A DNA stretch of 64,000 nt from an uncultured Myxococcaceae bacterium (GTDB lineage Bacteria > Myxococcota_A > Polyangia > Polyangiales > Ga0077539): positions 1 to 64,000 of the forward strand of contig CAMFHP010000034.1 of assembly GCA_945952225.1 (NCBI GenBank), given 5' to 3'. Shown one piece after another: positions 16,933 through 25,730 of this stretch (positions are counted from its first letter, which is position 1; each line of letters begins with the position of its first letter). Both the position numbers and the translations under genes were made by a program. The notes beneath the pieces are model-generated. The model saw only the letters and a program-made list of their open reading frames with translations. It was not told where the DNA came from and did no database searches.

Positions 16933-17736
16933 TCACCGCTCTGACGGCACCGCCCCGCGCAGGTGCAGCACTTCGAGCACGGGCACTCCGCCCGCGTCGA
17001 GCAGGGCCTCGCGCACGCCCACGTCGTCGTGACGAACCACGATGCGCGCCGTCGCGTCTCCCGCCTTCGCGTGCGTGCGCATCACCGTGAGCATCGCCCA
17101 CGCCGTGTCGACGTCGCGCGCGCGAAAGGGCATCGCCCCGGGAACGTTCGCGTCGAACACCGCCGCCCCCGCGTAGCCCCCCTCGGGCGCGTCGACGCAC
17201 ACGAGCGTCGCGCCGTGCTTCGCGAGCCGCGCGCACTGCCCCGCGAGCCAGTCGAAGGCGCGCTCCACCGCGGGCGCCTCGTCGAGCGTGAAGGCCCGCA
17301 CGCGCGCCGCATCGCCCGCACGCACGACCTCCCAGGGGAGCTGCACCGCCGTGGCCCGATGATCGCGCGCCATGCCCATGGACTCGTAGAGCGCGATGGC
17401 CGGCCCGTTGTCGGGACGCACGTTGAGGCACCAGCGCGTGAGGCCCGCGGCGCGACAGCGGTCGGCGAAATCACGCATGAGCGCGCGTCCCACGCCCATA
17501 CGTCGCACGGTCGGATCGGTGATGAGCAGCCGCACGTAGCCCGTGTCGTCGAGCCGCTGCGCGAGGCACAGACCCACGACCGTTCCGTCGCGTTCGGCGA
17601 GGCGCGTGTCGACGCGCATGCCCTCGACCCAGCGCGTCTTCGGGGGTGTGGGCTCGCCGGTTTCGAGCTCGGGAAAGAGCCGATCGAGCGCGTCGTAGTC
17701 GTCATCGCGCGCATCGCGCAGTCGCAGCGGGTGCAT
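16933..17736 (-). CDS. GNAT family N-acetyltransferase
   Basis: A 267-residue acetyltransferase. The first 145 residues form a GNAT domain: LRLRDARDDDYDALDRLFPE at the start, VVGLCLAQRL and YVRLLITDPTVRRMGVGRAL (acetyl-CoA-binding motif A), and NVRPDNGPAIALYESMGM (motif B). The remaining 120 residues look like a degenerate second GNAT half without a clear acetyl-CoA loop. The substrate is unknown. The gene is divergent from the L,D-transpeptidase gene with 39 bp between starts; TACCAT 12 nt before the ATG is a possible -10 box. Confidence 0.85.
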   Translation of the reverse strand: MHPLRLRDARDDDYDALDRLFPELETGEPTPPKTRWVEGMRVDTRLAERDGTVVGLCLAQRLDDTGYVRLLITDPTVRRMGVGRALMRDFADRCRAAGLTRWCLNVRPDNGPAIALYESMGMARDHRATAVQLPWEVVRAGDAARVRAFTLDEAPAVERAFDWLAGQCARLAKHGATLVCVDAPEGGYAGAAVFDANVPGAMPFRARDVDTAWAMLTVMRTHAKAGDATARIVVRHDDVGVREALLDAGGVPVLEVLHLRGAVPSER

Positions 17737-17775
17737 CGCGCGAGTGTCGCATGGTATCCGTCGCGCTCCCCGCCC

Positions 17776-19326
17776 ATGCGCCGCGTCGCCCCTGCCCTCG
17801 CGCTCCTCGTGACCGCGTGCGCCCCCACCACGGGCGAGCACACCGCGCCTCGCCCCGAGGTGTCTCCCCTCGCCGAAGCGCAGCGCGCGCCGCTGGTCAT
17901 CACCATCGACGCAGGGCCCGCGCCCGATGCCTTCGCGCCCGATGCTGTCGAGGCCGCCGTCGACGCAGGGCCCGCGCCCCTCGCGCCCGACGAGACGCTC
18001 ACCGTGTTGAGCCGTCAGCTCGCGGTGTACTTCGAACCGCACGTCGAGCCCGAGTGGAACGGCTCGCTCCGCGCAGGCGCCCGTGTGCGTGTGCTCCGCG
18101 GCCCGCTCGGTCACGAGCAGTGCGGGAGCTTCGAAGGACGCCCCGGCACGGGCTGGTACCAGATCGAGCACGACGGGTACGTGTGCGTGAGCCGCGGCGC
18201 CGTGCTCACGCGCCATCTGCGAAGGGTGCTCCGCGGACCGCTGCCCACGCAGCCCCGACGCGAGAACGCCATGCCCTACACCTACGCGATGGCCTCGCGC
18301 GACGCGGTGCTCTACCGACGGCTCCCCACCGAGGCCGACGAGCACAACGTCGAGCCCGATCGCTTCATCGAGGGATGGGAACCCCGCGAACCCATCGAGC
18401 GCATCCCCACGTCGCTCGAAGCGCTGGAGGGCTTCGAAGACTCGCCCGTGCTCCGTCGCGTCACGCGGGGCATGGTGTTCTCTCTCGACCGCGCGCAGAC
18501 CTCGGAGACGCAGTCGCGCTTCTGGCGCACGCACTCGGGCGGATTCGTGCGCAGCGACGAGATCCATTTTGTCGGCGCGCCCGCGCTGCGCGGCGTCTCG
18601 CTCACGGGCCCGGTGCACCTGCCGCTGCGCTTCACCACCGCGCGCACGCCCCTCTTCGTGCGCGATCCGCGCGGACGCCTCCGCAGCGCGCGCACGCTCC
18701 CGCGGTGGAGCGCCGTGCCCCTCGCCGAAGGGCCTTCGTTCACCGAAGGGCGCGACGAGTACGTGCCCGTCGAAGGCGGATGGATCCGTCGGCGAGACGC
18801 GCGCGACATCACCGCGCACACGCCGCCCGACGACCTCGCGCCCCGTGAAAAATGGGTCGACGTGAACCTCGATCACCAGTTCGTGGTGGCCTACGAGGGC
18901 GCGACGGCGGTGTACGCCACGCTCATGTCGTCGGGCATCGGCGCGCGCGACGGGGGCGACAACTACGAGACCATCCAGGGCGCGTTTCGCATCGAGCAGA
19001 AGCACCTCACGACCACGATGGATGGCAACTCCGCATCGGGGGCCTACTCCATCGAAGACGTGCCGTGGGTGATGTACTTCCGCGGGAGCTTCGCGCTCCA
19101 CGGAGCCTTCTGGCACGACGATTTCGGCCGCGTGCGCTCGCACGGCTGCGTGAACCTCGCGCCCGCCGACGCGCGGTGGATCTTCCTCTGGTCCGCGCCC
19201 GCGCTGCCCGAGGGATGGCACTCGGTGACGGCCGTGGCGAACGATCCGGGCACGCGGGTGTACGTGCACTACGACCGCCAGCGCCTCGGCGAAGAGGGCG
19301 GGCCCGGCGTGGTGCCGGGCCACTGA
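17776..19326 (+). CDS. L,D-transpeptidase lipoprotein (YkuD domain)
   Basis: A 516-residue envelope protein. The lipoprotein signal ends in LVTAC (Cys15); an Asp/Ala/Pro linker follows to about residue 72, then a middle region of unknown fold, then the YkuD catalytic domain from about 360 with HGAFWHDDFG and the active-site SHGCVNL (Cys458). Such enzymes make 3-3 peptidoglycan cross-links or attach proteins to peptidoglycan. The catalytic His, Gly and Cys are intact. The middle region may recognise peptidoglycan. The ATG at 17776 is fixed by the signal peptide; it is divergent from the acetyltransferase gene. Confidence 0.88.
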   Translation: MRRVAPALALLVTACAPTTGEHTAPRPEVSPLAEAQRAPLVITIDAGPAPDAFAPDAVEAAVDAGPAPLAPDETLTVLSRQLAVYFEPHVEPEWNGSLRAGARVRVLRGPLGHEQCGSFEGRPGTGWYQIEHDGYVCVSRGAVLTRHLRRVLRGPLPTQPRRENAMPYTYAMASRDAVLYRRLPTEADEHNVEPDRFIEGWEPREPIERIPTSLEALEGFEDSPVLRRVTRGMVFSLDRAQTSETQSRFWRTHSGGFVRSDEIHFVGAPALRGVSLTGPVHLPLRFTTARTPLFVRDPRGRLRSARTLPRWSAVPLAEGPSFTEGRDEYVPVEGGWIRRRDARDITAHTPPDDLAPREKWVDVNLDHQFVVAYEGATAVYATLMSSGIGARDGGDNYETIQGAFRIEQKHLTTTMDGNSASGAYSIEDVPWVMYFRGSFALHGAFWHDDFGRVRSHGCVNLAPADARWIFLWSAPALPEGWHSVTAVANDPGTRVYVHYDRQRLGEEGGPGVVPGH

Positions 19327-19347
19327 TCGCCCTTTGAAATAGACCGT

Positions 19348-20124
19348 TCAGCGCGCCCAGGTCACGAGGTGGAACACCACGCCCTGCGGGGATTGAAGCA
19401 TCGCGAAGCGCCCGACCCCCTGGAGGTTGTGGGGGCCGTGGAGGAGCCGTCCCTCGTGGGCCTGCGCGCGGTCGAGGGCCGCGTCGACGCTCGTCACGAA
19501 GAAGGTCGTGGCCCAGTGCGAGGGGAGCCCCTCCATGGGACCGCACGACTGCATCGCGCCGCCCACGGACTCTCCGTCGAGGGCGAACACCTGGTACGTC
19601 ATTCCGGGCGCAGGCGCGTGTGAATCGGCAGACCACCCGAAGAGGGCCGTGTAGAACGCCGTCGCGCGGGGCTCGTCCTTCGAGATCACGTCGAACCAGG
19701 TGGGCGCGCCGTGGGCCCGCGAATCGCAGTCGAAGCCGTGCTTCGAGAGCGGCTCCCAGAGCCCCAGCATCGCGCCCGAGGGGTCGGTCACCGAGGCCAT
19801 GCGACCGTTCTCGTGCACGGTGAACGGATCGCTCGCGGCGCCACCGAGCTCTCTCGCGCGCGCCACCGTCGCGCGGATGTCGTCGACGCGTACCATGGGG
19901 GCGATCACCGGAGGAGTTCCCGGCGGCATGATGCCCGCGTCGAGGTCCATGAACGCGCCCGCCGCGAGGCCGTCGACGAGGATGATCCGTCCGCCCTTCG
20001 CATCGGGCATGGGGCCGTAGGTCCATCCGAGCACGGCGGAGAAGAACGCCGCGGCCTCGTCGGCCTTCGGGGTCATGAGGTTGAGCCAGCAGAAATCGTG
20101 GGTCTTGCGCGGTCCAGCGGTCAT
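19348..20124 (-). CDS. Tandem VOC (glyoxalase-like) domain protein
   Basis: A 258-residue protein of two vicinal-oxygen-chelate domains. The first starts at FCWLNLMTPKADEAAAFFSAVLGW and the second at TWFDVISKDEPRATAFYTALFGW. Each has the beta-alpha-beta-beta-beta pattern, with VTDPSGAMLGLWEP and LQSPQGVVFHLVTW as the metal-side ends. The protein is cytoplasmic. VOC proteins include glyoxalases, dioxygenases and antibiotic-binding proteins; the substrate cannot be told. The start at 20124 has AAGGAG 8 nt upstream. Confidence 0.88.
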   Translation of the reverse strand: MTAGPRKTHDFCWLNLMTPKADEAAAFFSAVLGWTYGPMPDAKGGRIILVDGLAAGAFMDLDAGIMPPGTPPVIAPMVRVDDIRATVARARELGGAASDPFTVHENGRMASVTDPSGAMLGLWEPLSKHGFDCDSRAHGAPTWFDVISKDEPRATAFYTALFGWSADSHAPAPGMTYQVFALDGESVGGAMQSCGPMEGLPSHWATTFFVTSVDAALDRAQAHEGRLLHGPHNLQGVGRFAMLQSPQGVVFHLVTWAR

Positions 20125-20207
20125 CGGAGTCGCTCCTTCCGATTCGCACAGACCGCGGCGGCGCGCGGAACTCATCGAACGATCGTCACGCCCGATGCGC
20201 GGGTCGC

Positions 20208-20783
20208 TCAGCGACGGAGCTTCTGCTGAAAGATCGACACCACCGTGGGCGCCTTGCGCGCGGCGGACTGCACCGCGGCGGGCTTGAAGTCCATCTTGAG
20301 GGCGGCCACGAGCACCTCCTCGTCGAGCCACGCGGGCCCGTCGGGATCGTCGAGGAGCGTGCGCGCGCGCTTGCCCTTCACCTCGTTGCGCTCCGGCGCG
20401 AACACCCGCGCGCGGAAGGGCGCGTACACATCGCCGAGCACCGCGCGGAACGTGGCGAGCTCGCTGTCGTCACCCTCGACGCTCGCGAGAATCTCGGGGA
20501 TGCGACCGCGGTACGCTTCGAAGTTCGCAGGCGCACGCGTGCGCACTTCATCGAGCGCCACGCGCAGCGCGAGGGCGTCGTCGAGGAAGCCGATGGGACC
20601 CTGCGAGTCGGGCACCACGTCGCCGGGCGCGAGGATGTAGAGCAGCGCGGTGATGACGTCGGCGCGCAGGTCGTCGTCGAGGTCGGGGTCGTCGGCGACG
20701 ACGCGGAGGTAGTCTTTGAAGTCTTGCTGGAGCGACGAAAGCCATCGCTCCGCGATCGGTTCGAGCTGTGCGGGGTCGGTCAT
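20208..20783 (-). CDS. DUF1232 (YkvA-like) domain protein
   Basis: A 191-residue protein. Residues 30-80 match DUF1232: DDLRADVITALLYILAPGDVVPDSQGPIGFLDDALAL, where LAP.D..PD..P..G..DD is the family signature. The remainder is charged, with a C-terminal basic segment. DUF1232 proteins are often membrane-associated but their function is unknown; no strong transmembrane segment is visible here. The gene lies between a VOC gene and an OmpA gene on the same strand with gaps of about 80 bp. Confidence 0.75.
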   Translation of the reverse strand: MTDPAQLEPIAERWLSSLQQDFKDYLRVVADDPDLDDDLRADVITALLYILAPGDVVPDSQGPIGFLDDALALRVALDEVRTRAPANFEAYRGRIPEILASVEGDDSELATFRAVLGDVYAPFRARVFAPERNEVKGKRARTLLDDPDGPAWLDEEVLVAALKMDFKPAAVQSAARKAPTVVSIFQQKLRR

Positions 20784-20862
20784 GGTGGCGCTGGGTCCAC
20801 CTTGTAACGCTGCCTACGCGCGAACGGAACCCGTCACGCGCGCGGCGGCGTCACGTCGACGC

Positions 20863-22794
20863 TCACTCGCGGTTCTCATCCTCGTTGGGAATGAGATCTT
20901 CGGCCGCGGGGCAGGCCACCTGCACGCCCGTCGGCCCGTTGTTCGTGCGCAGGATGAGGAACACCACGCGACGGTTCCGCGACCACGCGGCCTCGTTGTG
21001 TCCGACCTGCACGGGGCATCGCTCGCCGTAGCCCGCGCTCTGGAGCCGCGCGCGATCGACGCCGCGCTCGACGAGGGCGCGCACCACGCTGGCCGCACGG
21101 TCGCGCGTGAGCTGGAGGTTGTGGTCGTCGTTGCCGCGCTCGTCGGCGTGCCCCTGCACCTGCACGAGCTGGATCTGGGGGTTGCCACGCAGCGTGGCCG
21201 CCACGGCCTCGACGATCGGAATGCTGTCGGGACGGATCTGCGCGCTGTCGGTCTCGAAGTTGATCGCCTGCAGGATGCGAATGTTGTTCTCTTCGAGCAC
21301 CGCGATGCCCTGATCGGGGCAGCCGTCTTCGTCTTCGGTGCCGTTGTACGTCTCGGGCTCGTTGGGGCACCGATCGCGCACGTCGGGAATGCGGTCGTGG
21401 TCGTTGTCGGGGTCGGGGCAGCCGTTGTCGTCTTCGAAGTTGTCGCGGTCTTCGGGGTCGTTGGGGCAGAGGTCTTCGCGGTCGAGAATCCCGTCGCTGT
21501 CGTTGTCGGGATCGGGGCAGCCGTCCTGGTCCTGGAACTCGTCGCGGTCTTCGGGCTGGTCGGGGCACTGATCGACCGCATCGAGGATGCCGTCGCCGTC
21601 GCGGTCGTTGTTGTCGCGGTCGGGGCAGCCGTCTTCGTCGGCCTCGCCGTCGCGGTCTTCGGGCGTGAGCGGGCACTGATCATCGACGTCGGGAATGCCG
21701 TCCTGATCGTTGTCGGGATCGGGGCACCCGTCGGCGTCGTCGAAGTGGTCGAAGTCTTCGGGCTGATCGGGGCACTGGTCTTCGTCGTCGCGAAGGCCGT
21801 CACCGTCGCGGTCTCCGATCGACGGTTCGAACACGAAGCCCACGAACGCGCGGAGGTTCGCGGCCGCGTCGGCGTCGAAGAGTCGGCGTCCCGCACCGAG
21901 CATCAGGTACGAGTTCGCCACGACGAAGATCTTGAGCCCGCCGATGGCCTCCATCGGGGTCGACTGCGGCGCGAAGAGGTTGTTGGTGTACGTGCCGCCG
22001 TAGACCTCGGCGACGAGGTCGAGCGCGCTCGCCACGCGCACGCTCATGCCGAGACCGAGCGTGAGGGGCGAGGCCCAGGTGGTGTTCGCGATCGTGCCCG
22101 CGGTGCCGAGCCCGAGGCGGTAGCCCACGTTGAGGTCCATGCGAAAGCGCCAGTGCGGACGCCACTCGGCGGCGAGCTGGGGCCAGAGCATCACGCCGGG
22201 ATCACCCGCGAAGTTCGACGGGCCGCGCATGAGCGGAATGCCCGCCTGGAGCACCAGACCGAGGCCGAAGTTCGTGCGCTCCGAGCGCAGGAAGCGGAAC
22301 TTCGCGTGGATCGTCGCCGAGCCGAATCCCTGGAACGCGAGGCCGTTCGCGGGGGGAGCGTACGACCCCACGGGCCCGATCGCGTTGTCGCCCGTCGAGC
22401 CCGGCCCCGACACGAGATGCACCGGGAGCTGGAGCCCCACGACCATGAAGTTCCCGATGCCGTAGTTCGCGTGGAGCACGCCCGAGAACATGTCGGCCAC
22501 GAGGGGCTCGGTGCCCGCGTTGCCCGCGCCCGCCGAGAGGAGCGACGCGCGGCGCGCGAGCCCACGGCCCCAATCGACCACGAGCCCGAACGAGGTCGAC
22601 CCCGCGCCGAGGATGTCGGTGCCGTTGACCGTGAACTGCCCCTTGGAGTCCACCGCGTGGCGGAAGAGGTGCAGGTCGAAGCCCTGGTCGTTGGGGAGCG
22701 CGTCCGACGTCTGCGCGTGCGCGGTGCCTCCGAGCGAGAGAGCACACAGCGAGAGCGAGGCCGCCCCGACGAGCCTGGAAATGCGCCGTTTCAT
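20863..22794 (-). CDS. OmpA family protein with thrombospondin type 3 repeats (A)
   Basis: A 643-residue outer-membrane protein. A signal peptide ends at THAQ (about residue 28). Residues 30-330 form a beta-rich region, probably a barrel. Residues 330-490 hold five TSP3 calcium-binding repeats of the form DxDxDGIxDxxDQCPxxPED. Residues 510-640 are an OmpA peptidoglycan-binding domain (INFETDSAQI, VQGHADERGND, LQLTRDRAASV, WSRNRRV). It should link the outer membrane to peptidoglycan, with the TSP3 stretch as a calcium-stiffened spacer. Paralogues lie at 27375-29477 and 48947-50383. There is no ribosome site; TAGCGT lies 8 nt before the ATG, suggesting a leaderless mRNA. Confidence 0.92.
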   Translation of the reverse strand: MKRRISRLVGAASLSLCALSLGGTAHAQTSDALPNDQGFDLHLFRHAVDSKGQFTVNGTDILGAGSTSFGLVVDWGRGLARRASLLSAGAGNAGTEPLVADMFSGVLHANYGIGNFMVVGLQLPVHLVSGPGSTGDNAIGPVGSYAPPANGLAFQGFGSATIHAKFRFLRSERTNFGLGLVLQAGIPLMRGPSNFAGDPGVMLWPQLAAEWRPHWRFRMDLNVGYRLGLGTAGTIANTTWASPLTLGLGMSVRVASALDLVAEVYGGTYTNNLFAPQSTPMEAIGGLKIFVVANSYLMLGAGRRLFDADAAANLRAFVGFVFEPSIGDRDGDGLRDDEDQCPDQPEDFDHFDDADGCPDPDNDQDGIPDVDDQCPLTPEDRDGEADEDGCPDRDNNDRDGDGILDAVDQCPDQPEDRDEFQDQDGCPDPDNDSDGILDREDLCPNDPEDRDNFEDDNGCPDPDNDHDRIPDVRDRCPNEPETYNGTEDEDGCPDQGIAVLEENNIRILQAINFETDSAQIRPDSIPIVEAVAATLRGNPQIQLVQVQGHADERGNDDHNLQLTRDRAASVVRALVERGVDRARLQSAGYGERCPVQVGHNEAAWSRNRRVVFLILRTNNGPTGVQVACPAAEDLIPNEDENRE

Positions 22795-22802
22795 CGCGGC
22801 GC

Positions 22803-22832
22803 ACGCTAACAGCAACGGCGCGCGCGGCGCAA
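22803..22832 (-). promoter_or_regulatory. Predicted promoter immediately before OmpA/TSP3 gene A
   Basis: On the minus strand TTGCGC (22827-22832) and TAGCGT (22803-22808) are 18 bp apart. The -10 box ends 8 nt before the ATG at 22794, so transcription would begin at or next to the start codon. Confidence 0.5.
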
Positions 22833-22900
22833 TTTGCGAACGGCGTCGCGCGGGTCGCGTGCGATGCTCCGCGGCCCACGCACGGAGGCGCGAGAAGCAC

Positions 22901-23719
22901 ATGGCAGACGGCAGGGTGGTGGTGATCACGGGAGCGTCCGCGGGCATCGGCGAGGCGCTCGCGCGGGAGTACAGCGCGCGCGGCGCACGCACGGTGCTGG
23001 TGGCCCGACGGGTCGAGCGCATCGCGGCGCTCGCGGAGTCTCTCGGCGCACGCGAGGGGCGCAGCCTCGCGATGGCGGGCGACGTCACCGTCGACGGCGA
23101 CATGGAGGCCGTGTTCGAACGATCCCGCGCGCACTTCGGCGCGGTCGACACGGTGTTCGCGAACGCGGGCTTCGGCGTCGACGGCTTCGTCGAGACGCTC
23201 TCCCTCGACGACTACCGCAGGCAGTTCGAGACCAACGTGTTCGGGGTCATTCGCACGGCGCAGGCGGCGCTTCCGGCGCTGCGCGCGTCACGGGGACGCC
23301 TCGCGGTCGTGGGCAGCGTGTCGGGCTACCTCGTGCAGCCCGGGGGCACGGCGTACTCGATGAGCAAATTCGCGGTGCGCGCGTTCTGCGACGGACTGCG
23401 CGCGGAGATGGGCCCCGCGGGCGTGTCGGTGACCCACATCGCGCCGGGCTTCGTGACCAGCGACATCCGACGGACGGACCGACGCGGCGCGCTCCACGAC
23501 GACGCGAAGGACCCGGTGCCGACGTGGCTCCAGATGCCCGCGGAAGAGGCCGCGCGGCGCATGGCAGACGCGACGGACCGTCGACGCCCCGAGCTGGTGC
23601 TCACGGGTCACGGACACGTCGGTGTCTGGGTGGCGCGTCACGCGCCTGCGCTGCTGCGCGGGGTGATGGGCGTGGTCGCGAGGCGGGGGATGCCGGTGCG
23701 CAAGCCCCGCCCCGAATGA
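22901..23719 (+). CDS. Short-chain dehydrogenase/reductase
   Basis: A 272-residue classical SDR. TGASAGIG near residue 10 is the NAD(P)-binding loop; ARR at about residue 37 suggests NADP preference. FANAG replaces the more common NNAG; the catalytic Ser is in VVGSVSGYL and the Tyr/Lys pair in YSMSK. The C-terminal 50 residues are basic with a hydrophobic segment (HAPALLRGVMGVV), seen in membrane-associated SDRs. The substrate is unknown. The ATG at 22901 follows GAGAAG. The gene is divergent from OmpA/TSP3 gene A with 106 bp between. Confidence 0.9.
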   Translation: MADGRVVVITGASAGIGEALAREYSARGARTVLVARRVERIAALAESLGAREGRSLAMAGDVTVDGDMEAVFERSRAHFGAVDTVFANAGFGVDGFVETLSLDDYRRQFETNVFGVIRTAQAALPALRASRGRLAVVGSVSGYLVQPGGTAYSMSKFAVRAFCDGLRAEMGPAGVSVTHIAPGFVTSDIRRTDRRGALHDDAKDPVPTWLQMPAEEAARRMADATDRRRPELVLTGHGHVGVWVARHAPALLRGVMGVVARRGMPVRKPRPE

Positions 23720-23741
23720 CCGCCGAGGAGTGGTGGAAGGA

Positions 23742-23864
23742 TCAGGCCTGAGCGGCGGGCTGGGCTTCCGCCTGGAGGGCCTTCTTCAGACGAAGACGGG
23801 CTTCCTTGGCGGCGCGGCGACGCTTCTCACGGCGGCGATTGCGAGGATCTTGCGGGGTTCCCAT
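23742..23864 (-). CDS. Small highly basic protein, 40 aa
   Basis: A 40-residue open frame beginning MGTPQDPRNRRREKRRR, with about one third Arg/Lys and a C-terminal Ala/Gln tail. The G/C-rich third positions and composition look coding, and the helix is strongly amphipathic in RLRLKKALQAEA. The open frame continues upstream through KTLYIPQRIGYASAPP, so an alternative start is possible, but no ribosome site is evident for either. It may be a nucleic-acid or ribosome-associated peptide; this is inference from charge only. It is convergent with the SDR gene, 22 bp away. Confidence 0.4.
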   Translation of the reverse strand: MGTPQDPRNRRREKRRRAAKEARLRLKKALQAEAQPAAQA

Positions 23865-23971
23865 AGGTGGCGCGGAGGCGTATCCGATGCGCTGCGGAAT
23901 GTACAGAGTCTTGCGGGCGAAAAGTGACGCCCTCCCTCCCCTCGCGCACGGCGTGAGGGGCCCGCGCGCGC

Positions 23972-24796
23972 TCACTCCACCGCGCAGCCCTGACCGCGGA
24001 ACACCTCGGCGAGCTTCGCGCGCAGGTCGGCCACCATGGGCGGCGGAACGCTGTGTCCGACGCCCTCGTAGGTGCGCAACTCGGCGCGGTAGCCCCGCGC
24101 GCGAAAGGCTTCGCTGGCCGCGCGATCGTCGGCGAGGGCGACGCGCGCATCGGCCGTTCCGTGAAAGGCATAGACCCCGGGCAGGAGGCCGCCCACGGCG
24201 CGCGGCGAGGGCCACAGCTCGCGCGGGATAAATCCCCCGAGGGGCAGGGCCGCGATGACGCCCGCGCCGGGCTCGGCGACCACCGCGTACGAGAGCATTC
24301 CACCCTGCGAGAAGCCCGACACCACGGGGAGCCCGCAGGTCGGATGGGCGTTGGTGAGCCGCGCGATCTCGCGCACCACGCGCTGCGCCGCTGCGTGGAG
24401 GTGCTCGTTCCACACCGCGGGCGGCACCTCGGTGCGCATCGGGAACCACGAGTGCCCGTCGCCCATCGCGATGGGTCCCGCGAGGGCCACGACGCGCACA
24501 CGCAACCCGAGGTCGCTGTAGAGCCCGACGAAGTTCTCGGGCGAGTCGCCGTAGCCGTGCAGGGCCACCACGAGGGGCAGTCGCGCATCGGCCGCAGCGC
24601 CTCCGCCGACACGCACCACGGCGCGCAGCGAAGGCCCCTCGGGCGGCGCGGGAGAGGGCGCAGGAGACGGAGCTGCCGCGGGCGCAGGAAGGGCTGCGGG
24701 CGAGGCCGCGGGCTGCGCGCGCGACGCGGGCTGCGAGGGCTCACGGAGGCACGCGTGGAGCGCGAGCGCACACACGAACAGGGAGGCGGGTTTCAC
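23972..24796 (-). CDS. Alpha/beta-hydrolase lipoprotein (phospholipase/carboxylesterase type)
   Basis: A 274-residue esterase-like lipoprotein. The signal peptide runs to LALHAC, followed by a long Ala/Pro linker (about residues 20-55). The catalytic domain starts at LPLVVALHGYGD, with the nucleophile Ser in GFSQGG, Asp expected in HGTADARV and His in GVGHSV. This matches the phospholipase/carboxylesterase (YpfH/EstB) group, normally cytoplasmic; here it is anchored in the envelope. The start is uncertain: GTG at 24796 gives the best signal peptide, with GTG at 24799 or 24841 possible. Confidence 0.8.
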   Translation of the reverse strand: MKPASLFVCALALHACLREPSQPASRAQPAASPAALPAPAAAPSPAPSPAPPEGPSLRAVVRVGGGAAADARLPLVVALHGYGDSPENFVGLYSDLGLRVRVVALAGPIAMGDGHSWFPMRTEVPPAVWNEHLHAAAQRVVREIARLTNAHPTCGLPVVSGFSQGGMLSYAVVAEPGAGVIAALPLGGFIPRELWPSPRAVGGLLPGVYAFHGTADARVALADDRAASEAFRARGYRAELRTYEGVGHSVPPPMVADLRAKLAEVFRGQGCAVE

Positions 24797-24859
24797 CACG
24801 GAGCGAGCAGTCGCACACCTCGCGCACGGAGAGAACCGCACACGCGCGCAACGCCTCGA

Positions 24860-25513
24860 TCACGGCGCGGACGGCCCACCCTGCGCGGTCGCGGGCGCGG
24901 GTTCGGCGACGGGCTTCGGGCGATCGGGAAAGAGCCCCATGCGCTTCGCGAACATGAACAGCGGACGCCCCGCGGCCGAGAGCGCCATCATCGCGTAGAA
25001 GCTCGTGCTGCCGATGACGGCGCGCAGGGCCATCGCGCGGTCGAGGGGGTAGCGCTGCGCGATCCACGCGTAGACCAGCGCCTTCGCGAAGAAGTACAGC
25101 GCCCACAGCGCCGTGAACGCGCGGAAGAAGTCGGCGAGCTCGGGGCGCGGGAGCTCGGTGACGTTCTGCGACTTCTCGTAGAACTCCTGGATGAGCGACT
25201 TGCCGCGCAGCACCGTGGCGCCGAAGTAGAGCCCGGTGATGACGTTGGTGATCACGGCCTCCCAGCGCAGAAACGTGGGCTCGCGCTGGTAGAGGTCGAG
25301 CGCGCCGAACGCGAGGGTCATCGCCGCGGTGAACCAGAAGATCCGCGTCGGGCGCTCGCGGCGCACGCGGAGGTACACGATCTCGCCGAGCGTCCAGAGC
25401 ATCGAGAGCGCGATGGCGACCTTCACCGAGAACAGTCGGCTCGCGACGAGGAACGCCACCATCGGACCGAAGTTCGCCATCACGCCCCGCAGGGCTCCGA
25501 GCACACGCCGCAT
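24860..25513 (-). CDS. YciB/IspZ-like inner-membrane protein
   Basis: A 217-residue membrane protein with five to six helices. The pattern MANFGPMVAFLVASRLFSVKVAIALS, then IFWFTAAMTLAFGALDLY and FLRWEAVITNVITGLYFGATVLRGKSLIQEF, corresponds to the YciB (septation protein A) family, where FGP, ..F.....P....W and G.LF......K.....F recur. Family members support envelope integrity and division. It has a C-terminal Pro/Ala tail. The ATG at 25513 has GAGGGA 9 nt upstream. No division genes are adjacent. Confidence 0.78.
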   Translation of the reverse strand: MRRVLGALRGVMANFGPMVAFLVASRLFSVKVAIALSMLWTLGEIVYLRVRRERPTRIFWFTAAMTLAFGALDLYQREPTFLRWEAVITNVITGLYFGATVLRGKSLIQEFYEKSQNVTELPRPELADFFRAFTALWALYFFAKALVYAWIAQRYPLDRAMALRAVIGSTSFYAMMALSAAGRPLFMFAKRMGLFPDRPKPVAEPAPATAQGGPSAP

Positions 25514-25730
25514 CGCCGCTCCCTCGCGGCGCGGAGGGAAGCACCGACGCGCGCGCAGCGTCAACGCGCATCACGACGTGTGACGTTGTCTGTCACCGCC
25601 CTCCGGCGTCCCCTCCGGGGCCTTCGCGCTCCACCGCGCGCCGCACGTTCTCCCTCGGCGCGCGACACGATCGATGGGGTGCGATGGGCCCGTCGGAGGG
25701 GACGCCACGCGGCGCCTCACGACGTCGGGG

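Noticed and set aside
20814-21896. A 360-residue Thr/Arg/Ser-rich minus-strand frame
   Set aside because: It is a frame-shifted shadow of the TSP3 and OmpA region of the gene at 20863-22794.
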